NCBI GenBank assembly: GCA_025716855.1 | Contig: JAIXMQ010000008.1 | Span: forward strand, 248,001-312,000 | Direction of reading: 5' to 3' | Source of the DNA: Pilaira anomala | Taxonomy: Eukaryota; Mucoromycota; Mucoromycetes; Mucorales; Mucoraceae | DNA length: 64,000 nt | Shown here: positions 57,091 to 64,000 of the stretch, in pieces | Position numbering within the stretch: position 1 is the stretch's first letter | How the letters are laid out: the number at the start of each line of letters is the position of its first letter | Notes under the pieces: model-generated | Seen by the model: the letters and a program-made list of their open reading frames with translations, nothing else | Databases searched by the model: none | Told to the model about the DNA's origin: nothing | Translations under genes and position numbers: made by a program

Positions 57091-59390
57091 CTTCTATATA
57101 ATAAAATGATTTTTTTTCTGTTTTTTTTTTTAAAAAAAAGAATGTATGATTAAAAAGCCCAATCTACTTTTTAGCATTGTAAAGTTCCTGTGTGTTGTAA
57201 ATGTGCATAATATGCAAAATAGTAAAAATGAAAACGTCTTTCTCTTCTCCTTTTACCTATTGAACTCCGAATATACTAGAACCCTCCGGTATGGTGCCAC
57301 AGAATCTTGCAAAAACGGCCTTGTCATTTCAAACCGCTATGGGTATGACAATCATTGGAACTTTCGATTTACTCTCGCTTTTAATTATACTATATATAAC
57401 TCTGGGCTCTGCTCATATACACCATCGCACTCAAATCTATTTAATCAATCAGTAAGGTATATATGTATTTGGTACTGTCATCTTAACTGTAAATATTTAG
57501 TAGTTCCAACACGGGGGTTGTTTATGACATAAAAAACTTACTGGTGAACTATACATGGGCAGTGAAACTTGTATAAAAATAGAAGGGAGCGAATTTATTT
57601 ACTGTATGTACCCGCGCTGTATCCTCTCCCTCTTCCTTTGGAGCCGGGTAAAGTACAGAAAAAAAATATTCGTGATCTTATACGATTAAGGTATAATAAA
57701 CTGGGCCAGGTACCATGAGCATTTAGATAGATTGAAAATTATAATAATATTAAGTTTAAAGAATACTAGGTTGTGTAATAACTTATATTAGTTACTATAG
57801 CTGTAGCATATATTATAACACAGCCGGTTCGAATTAAAGGTCATTATGTTGTAAACATCTGTTTCAAGTCTTAAATTTCTCTGAATTAAGCACTTACTTC
57901 TTTTTTTTTTCTGGTACTGTACACAACAAACTTCTACTTAGTAGCAATAAAAAATATATTCCTATTTTGGAAATGTATATATGTTCAAGACTAGATTTTG
58001 ATGTGAAACAACAATTTATTACATACTATTCAAATTTTAATAAACAATCCTTGTATATCATCATAATAATTGCGCCTTTGACAGTACCTTAAAAGATATC
58101 TTGTTAAGATCCTGGTATTAAATTACATGAACACCATGATGTCTTTTTTTAGTTACAATTATGAATTGAAACCAGAAGATCAGAACTGAATATAAAATGT
58201 TAGATTGAATGTATTTCTTTTCAAAACAGGTTTTACCTAGTGAATAGAAATTTCCCTTCGTTCTTATTTTCATTATGATATGTATGCTATGCTACGGAAA
58301 AAGATTGACGGCATAAAAGTATACCTTTTTTTATATGCACCCTGATAATTTGAAAGAAAAAACATTTCCTTATAGCACAAGTAAGCAATTATATCTCTGA
58401 ACACTAATATGGTGTAAGCTTAAGATAGAAGAAGATACTATATGTGCAAGATAAAACATACACTGTATACATTTAGTTTCCTTTTGATACTCTCGAAAAA
58501 AATTATAAGATATATTCCACAAGAGGTCTCCCAGTTTTTGTTTTAAAGCGCCGTAACTTTATATCTCTTTTGGCAGTAGAGCAACTATTGATTTAAGAGT
58601 GTGATAAACATATGTATGCAAATGAAGCGATATATTCTATTAAAAAAATCAGGAAATATTGTTCTATTTAAAAATAAACAAGTATTATTATTTTAAAGCC
58701 TTCTCCCTTAACTCAACAAAACAACAATCTGTTAATGAGGCAACAAACCGATTAATTGTTTAACAAACAAAATAGCGTAGAGAGGCAAGAAAGGGCCATG
58801 TGCATGGTTTTAAACTCAGTTTTTTTGTGTTTGGCACGCTACATATGGACGGAGCATAAACTAATTTTACACAGGAAAGCTTCTGTGAGTTCTTTTCCCA
58901 AATTATATCATTCTAGACATCGTTTTGTTCATTGTTTCCTTCTAGACAAGTTTATTAATATGAGATGTTACAGTTGTTTCATATCTTCATTATAAACAAT
59001 TAAATCTATATTAGAAGGGACAAGGGTCTATTTTTTTTTATCTACCGCTATCTAGATTACAGAAAAAACTCAATTAGAAAAGGTGGGTATACAGTCCTTT
59101 ATTACAACATGAAGATTTGAGCTATATCAGTTATATATGGAGTTAGTCATTGGCGCTTCTTTATAGGAATTGCGCTGTATGAGTCACTCCAGTAGCAAAT
59201 GTAAAAGTACGTATAATGACAAATTTCTGTCTTTCTCGTTTCGTAACACAAACATATTCTTTCAAGTAACACATACAAATAAATGAAAATTTTAATTATA
59301 GAAGGTTTATTATTTAAGAATATGAATTGGGGGAAGGGTAAAGTGTATACGAATAATTTGTAATTAAATAAAATATACGAAAAATTAATT
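57091..59390. other. AT-rich spacer, 2.3 kb
   Basis: No recognised gene. A 128-codon plus-strand frame at 57146-57532 and a 79-codon frame at 58756-58995 have no family, splice or composition support. A GGTTCGAATT near 57827 resembles a tRNA B box but no tRNA fold surrounds it. Confidence 0.45.
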
Positions 59391-61311
59391 TTATAAAGAT
59401 GAAGTAAGGGTGGTGATATTTTTTTCGATAGCTTTAGTTTTAGGATGATTTTTACCAAAGACAATGCAACGGACATGCAAAGCGGTAGTGAAAGCCGAAC
59501 GAGCCTTTTTTAACCATTTCTTTTCCAAGACATGACTACGCTTCTTTGCTTCTTGAGCCATTTCAGTACAAAGTTCACCCAAGTTTTGCCAAAAATCTGA
59601 AATTTCAGAAGTATTTCCAGGTAAAAGACCAATAGTTGAGTATTCTTCCATCATGGCCAAGATAGATTCATTGACTTCAATAGCGCCCTTCAAGTTCCCG
59701 GTACGACGTTTGGAGTTCATTAATGGTATAAGGGAATTGAATCGAATTGAATTTAATGTATGCAATTCACCACTGTGAGTACTTCCACTCTTGGTCAATG
59801 TTTCTAATTTTTTGGCACCACGATCATAATCACGGTGTTGACGAATGGCAACCATACCATCAGCATACAGGTTATCGGCATTTTCCAAAAGTTGACGTAC
59901 TTCATCACAAGCAGTTTCGTGACCACAAGAAGCACATTTAAATGGTTTGGAACTAGTGTGTAAGTTACTTTTTCCCTTTATCAAGTGTTCCATAGGTGTA
60001 GGAGGAATAACATAAACATCGCTTGTACATTGTTTACAAATAATACCATGAAGGAAACGATCGACGGATTTTTCAATGGGATGGGTACACCGTCTACATT
60101 TACACCAAAAGTGCTTGGTAGATAAAAGTTCTTGTCTTCTTTCATCACGATCTGAATAAAGATCAATATAGCTCACAACTAATTCTTCATCCTTACTTAC
60201 GGGTCGGATAGTACGAATGGATAATTCACCGTTAGGCAGACCAACAAATGTAGCATTAGGATTACAGCTATGGTTGAAGAATAAGGCACAAAGTGGGAAA
60301 AGACCAAGAGCAGCGTCTGTGTTTCTAGATTGATTGTCACCTAAACCATGAGCGTTGGAATTAATTCTATTTAGGAAAAAAAGATGAATTAGGAAAAAAT
60401 AAAAAAATTTATGAATATAGTTAAAAACTTACCGACAAGCAAGTGTGACCATATCTTCCACAGGGATATGAATAGATTCCGGCATTTCCATTAATAATCT
60501 TTGAGCTATAATATATAACAAAAGCAACAAAAAAAAAAAAAAAAAAAAAGGAGTTATGGTTAGTGAAACGGTATAATAGAGCGGGGGTATATAAATATAT
60601 ATATATATATATATATTTTTTTTAAAAAAAAAACTTACAAGCATCGGTTAAAACGTTAATGAAAGCAGGTTCAGTAAGTTCTCTATGACTAACCAAATCA
60701 TCTACACACCAAAAAGGAGTATGTTGCATAGCATTATCACCCACCCACAAGTCTTTATTTTTGCTATCACGATTCTTGACGGCCATAAGAAAAGTTATTA
60801 AACGTAACAAGTCAGGATCAACGTCGGTAGAGCGACCAATTGCGTCTACTTGAGAAAGAGGACCACAGATCAAAGGATGCAAGTCATCCTTTTCCAAACA
60901 TGCTTGAGAACAATAAAATGATTTATGACAATCAGAACACATCAACTTTTGAGCTTCTAAATCTGCTAAACATACATGACATTGTTGGTCAATATACTCG
61001 GAACGGACAACAAAGGCAGTAGCTTGTTCTAGACAAAGAGTGACACCTTCCTCTAAATTCTCGGCAGCAACAGCATGGCGACCCTTTGCTTTAGAGTTTT
61101 TCAAGATAACTGGGTATTGATCTAACGCCTTGAGATAGAATTGATTCAGAGGTTCAACTTCGGTGTTGCTATTACTCTTCTTCTTGTTCTTCTTCTTTTT
61201 GGAAGAAGAGGATTTCTTGGGAGCAGTAGGATCAGTATCAATTTGACAAGATTGATTCAATTTGTCGGCTAAATCAGGTTGGCTAGTATATTTTACTTCC
61301 AAGTTGACCAT
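59391..61311 (-). CDS. SET and MYND domain protein (SMYD-type lysine methyltransferase)
   Basis: Probable lysine methyltransferase acting on histone or other proteins. The model is complement(join(59391..60366, 60433..60505, 60639..61311)), 1722 bases, 573 residues. A Lys-rich segment lies at about 32-47. The split SET domain starts near 68. The MYND zinc finger is complete: Cys111, Cys114, Cys125, Cys128, Cys134, Cys138, His145, Cys149. The SET core has NHSCNPNATF and EELVVSYIDLY, with the post-SET Cys cluster (FWCKCRRC). A TPR-like helical C-terminus follows (SAFTTALHVRCIVFGKNHPKTKAIE). A second Cys cluster (CKQC...CASC) between them is also visible. All catalytic elements are present. Confidence 0.92.
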
Positions 61312-62021
61312 GATATGTAGAATAGGTTTTTTCTCAAAAAAATAAAATGTAATAACAACCCGACTTCTTTTTGCTTCTTTGCTTTTATAGACAATCGAGA
61401 AATATGGGAAAAAAAAAAAGTGACTGCTGGAGTTAGCACATTTGAATCAAAAAATGATCAATCTTATTTGTCAGGAAGTAACAGCTTTTCTGATTAGATC
61501 TCAGTTTATAAAGCTTTCGTGTTTACAAAGGTTGGAAACTCTCTAACCTTCTCTTTCTCACCCTGAATTATACTTTGAAAGTCAGTTCATTTTGATCTGA
61601 ACTACAAAAAAAGTGTGTACAAGGATGGTGCGATGTTTGTAAAATGACGTATAAATAGATTTCACTTTTAACATATTTTGTTCCTTGTTGTTCCAAAATA
61701 TGCTGGAGTTTTAATATAATTATAAAAAAACTTTATTGGGAAAAAAATATTTGAGTGACTGATAAAACCCTTTTTTATACAAAATAAATAATTCATGGTT
61801 TTGAACAAATGAGTAGTTCCATTTCATTTACAAGTAAAGTCTTGTTTTTATTATAAATAATATATTCTAATTTCTCTCTCTCTCTCTCTCCCTCTAAACA
61901 ACTACAACAACATTTTTTTTTAAAAAAAAAAGACGACACGAGTACTTCAATAAATTTTTCTGTTTGTTAAAAACCTCCTCAATATCTTTAAGCTTGTATA
62001 TTTAATAATTTTAATACTTAG
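61312..62021. promoter_or_regulatory. Upstream region between SMYD-type gene and OPT transporter
   Basis: About 700 bases between divergent genes. It contains a TCTC microsatellite near 61875-61895 and an A/T run near 61913-61932. The transporter's first exon must lie here; ATGAGTAGTTCCATTTC at 61809 is a candidate start but its in-phase donor (GTCTTG at 61839) is weak. Confidence 0.45.
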
Positions 62022-64000
62022 CTACGCTCAACATGTGTCGGTCTTTTGATAGGCAGCCTCATGTGCTTTTCAAACATGTATTTTGGATTACAAACAGGTT
62101 GGATATCTATGATGTCCTTACAAGCTTCCTTATTAGGATTTGCTGTTTTTAAACCCTTTCAAGATACCCTTATACATAAGTTTGGTCCAAGAGAAAATGT
62201 CTATCTACAAACAGTAGCTGTCGCTACTGCCACAATGCCTTTAGCTGCTGGTAAAAATGTTTTTTTTTTGGTTTCTTTAAGCGTAATTTAAAATTTTAAA
62301 ACGTCGTATACATATGTTCATAGGATTTGTTGGTATTATACCCGCATTAGGACAACTTACTATAGACGATCATCCTAGTGGACCTATTATTCTATCACCA
62401 TGGCAATTAATGCTTTGGTCATCAGGATTATCTTTTATTGGCGTGTTCTTTGCCGTACCATTAAGAAAACAAACGATTATTAAGGAGCAGCTTAAATTCC
62501 CTTCTGGTACTGCTACGGCACAAATGATTACTCTTTTACATGATCTTCCTGACGTGACAACATCGCCTAATACTACTTTGAGAAGAAGAAGAGTGTTCCT
62601 GGAGCCAGATGAAAGCCATGAATTATCTGATATTCAAGATATGTCGCCTATTGAGTCCAGTGATGAGGTATCGCGTAATAAAGCATGGTCTTTAAAACTT
62701 GGTGCTTTGTTAGCATCTTTCTCTGTGTCTTCTGTTTATACATTAGCCTCTTATTTCTTTCCTATCATTTATGCTTTACCTATATTTAATTGGATGACTT
62801 TGAATTATGTTGATTTCAAAGCTTGGGAATGGTATTTTACACCAAGTCTTAGTTATATCGGTCAGGGTATTATCATGGTAAGATACTATAATTGCTTTTT
62901 TTTATGTGGTTTAAATTTAGTTTATTGTATTGAATAGGGACTTCCTACTACACTTTCAATGCTTCTTGGAGCTATTGTTGGATGGGGTATACTATCGCCA
63001 ATAGCACATTACTCAGGTTGGGCACCGGGACCTATTGGTGATTGGAAAACAGGGTCTAAGGGATGGATATTATGGATCTCACTTGGTGTCATGATATCCG
63101 AATCAATTGTTTCTCTCATAGTTGTCTTAGTGAAGCAACTCATTTCAATGACTAGAAAAAGAACACAGACATTAGATACGATCGAAAACAATATACTTCA
63201 GCGAGAGTCTTTACTCGGAGAAGTAGGAAGCGATGATGATATTCTCTCTCTCCCAATTAAATTAGTACAAGACGATGTACCTAAAGAACAACAAGTACCT
63301 CACTATATGACAGTTATTGGGATGATTGCATCTATTGTATTGTGTGTTATCATGGTCCACATTGTATTTGGAAGTGAAGTGATGCCTATTTGGATGACAT
63401 TACTTTCGATCTTGTTTGCCATGTTCTTGAGTATATTAGGTGTACGTGCATTAGGTGAAACGGATTTAAATCCTGTATCTGGTATTGGGAAAGTAAGCCA
63501 AATTCTAGCAGGAGCAATTATGCCGGGAGCAATTGTAGCTAATTTAATTGCAGGTGGTATTGCGGAAGCAGGAGCGCAACAGGCAGGAGACCTGATGCAA
63601 GATTTGAAAACAGGATATTTACTGGATGCATCACCCAAGGCCCAATTCTATGGGCAGTTGATAGGATCACTTTTTAGTTCTTTTGTAGCGACCGGTGCTT
63701 ATTTATTGTATAGTACAGTGTATACGATACCTGGACCTGAGTTTCCAGTACCTACTGCACAAGTATGGTTAGATATGTCAAGACTGGTGAATGGACATGA
63801 TTTACCTGCTCATGTGTTTGAATTTATTATCGCATTTGCAGTATTGTTCGGGGTGTTGGTACTGATAAAAGAAACAGGACCTGAAAAGGGATGGTGTCAG
63901 TTTATTCCTCAAGGTATTGCGTTTGCTATTGGTATTTATAATCCACCTAGTTTTACGTTGGCAAGAGTGATTGGTGGGTTAATTGGATTTTATTGGGAAA
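62022..64000 (+). CDS. Oligopeptide transporter (OPT family), incomplete at both ends
   Basis: Proton-coupled plasma-membrane or vacuolar transporter of small peptides or metal chelates. Exons join(<62022..62250, 62324..62877, 62938..>64000), in phase, about 615 residues to the window edge. The protein shows many hydrophobic helices and OPT-type segments: LLIGSLMCFSNMYFGLQTGW near the start, LPTTLSMLLGAIVGWGILSPI, GETDLNPVSGIGKVSQILAG and, near the edge, IPQGIAFAIGIYNPPSFTLAR. GETDLNPV is typical of the YSL/fungal OPT branch. A soluble loop of about 70 residues (RRRRVFLEPDESHELSD region) separates helices. The true start is upstream and unresolved; the 3' end is outside the window. Confidence 0.9.

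Noticed and set aside
57146..57532. 128-codon plus-strand frame
   Set aside because: No family, no splice or leader support, and composition typical of AT-rich spacer; probably chance.
57820..57845. GGTTCGAATT resembling a tRNA B box
   Set aside because: No A box, acceptor stem or anticodon arm could be folded around it.

Overview
The window is nuclear DNA of a filamentous fungus. AT content is very high, runs of A or T are common, genes are intron-rich with short GT...AG introns (about 40-130 bases), and neighbouring genes lie close together on both strands. The gene content (a GPI-type chitin deacetylase, a PHO81/NUC-2-type SPX-ankyrin protein, a DUF8032-type polyglutamine protein, a Gid1/RanBPM protein) fits an early-diverging fungus, most probably Mucoromycota/Mucorales. 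That placement is inference from gene content and base composition, not from a marker-gene tree.

Layout. 1-6.8 kb: the 3'-truncated SPRTN-type DNA-protein crosslink protease, TAF10, an ATF/CREB-type bZIP factor and an AT-hook protein. 6.8-14 kb: mostly gene-free AT-rich DNA holding one HEAT-repeat gene that resembles the dynein assembly factor DNAAF5. 14-18 kb: dihydroorotase, the QTRT2 subunit of tRNA-guanine transglycosylase and a DUF8032-type regulator. 18-27 kb: a 9-kb accessory block without a convincing intact gene. It holds a possible 171-bp pogo-like MITE, minisatellites, decayed coding repeats, two nested hairpins and a diverged tandem repeat. 27-36.6 kb: chitin deacetylase, the PHO81-like protein, an F-box/LRR protein and the Ebp1/PA2G4 homologue. 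36.6-45 kb: secreted acid sphingomyelinase, a small unknown protein, a disordered CaaX protein, a coiled-coil protein, a broken F-box-like gene and an acidic minisatellite-encoded protein. 45-54 kb: GDP-mannose transporter, PdxT/SNO glutaminase, eIF4A3/FAL1, ribosomal protein uL14 and the Gid1/RanBPM protein. 54-64 kb: a 5'-truncated Tc1-like transposase, an orphan gene whose first exon lies between terminal inverted repeats, a SET/MYND protein and the 5' part of an OPT transporter.

Most intact genes are housekeeping: transcription initiation (TAF10), pyrimidine and vitamin B6 synthesis, queuosine modification, ribosome and exon-junction complex, phosphate signalling, Golgi nucleotide-sugar import and cell-wall modification. 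There are no operons. Exon boundaries were placed by hand from GT/AG sites, reading frame and family conservation; multi-exon models given without reservation add up to whole codons.

The least ordinary items are: a DNAAF5-like gene in a lineage expected to lack cilia; 3' splice sites formed by poly(A) runs ending in G; a PHO81-like protein whose phosphodiesterase active site has eroded; an orphan gene sharing its first exon and promoter with a TIR-bounded element; and the paired hairpins near 24.5 kb.
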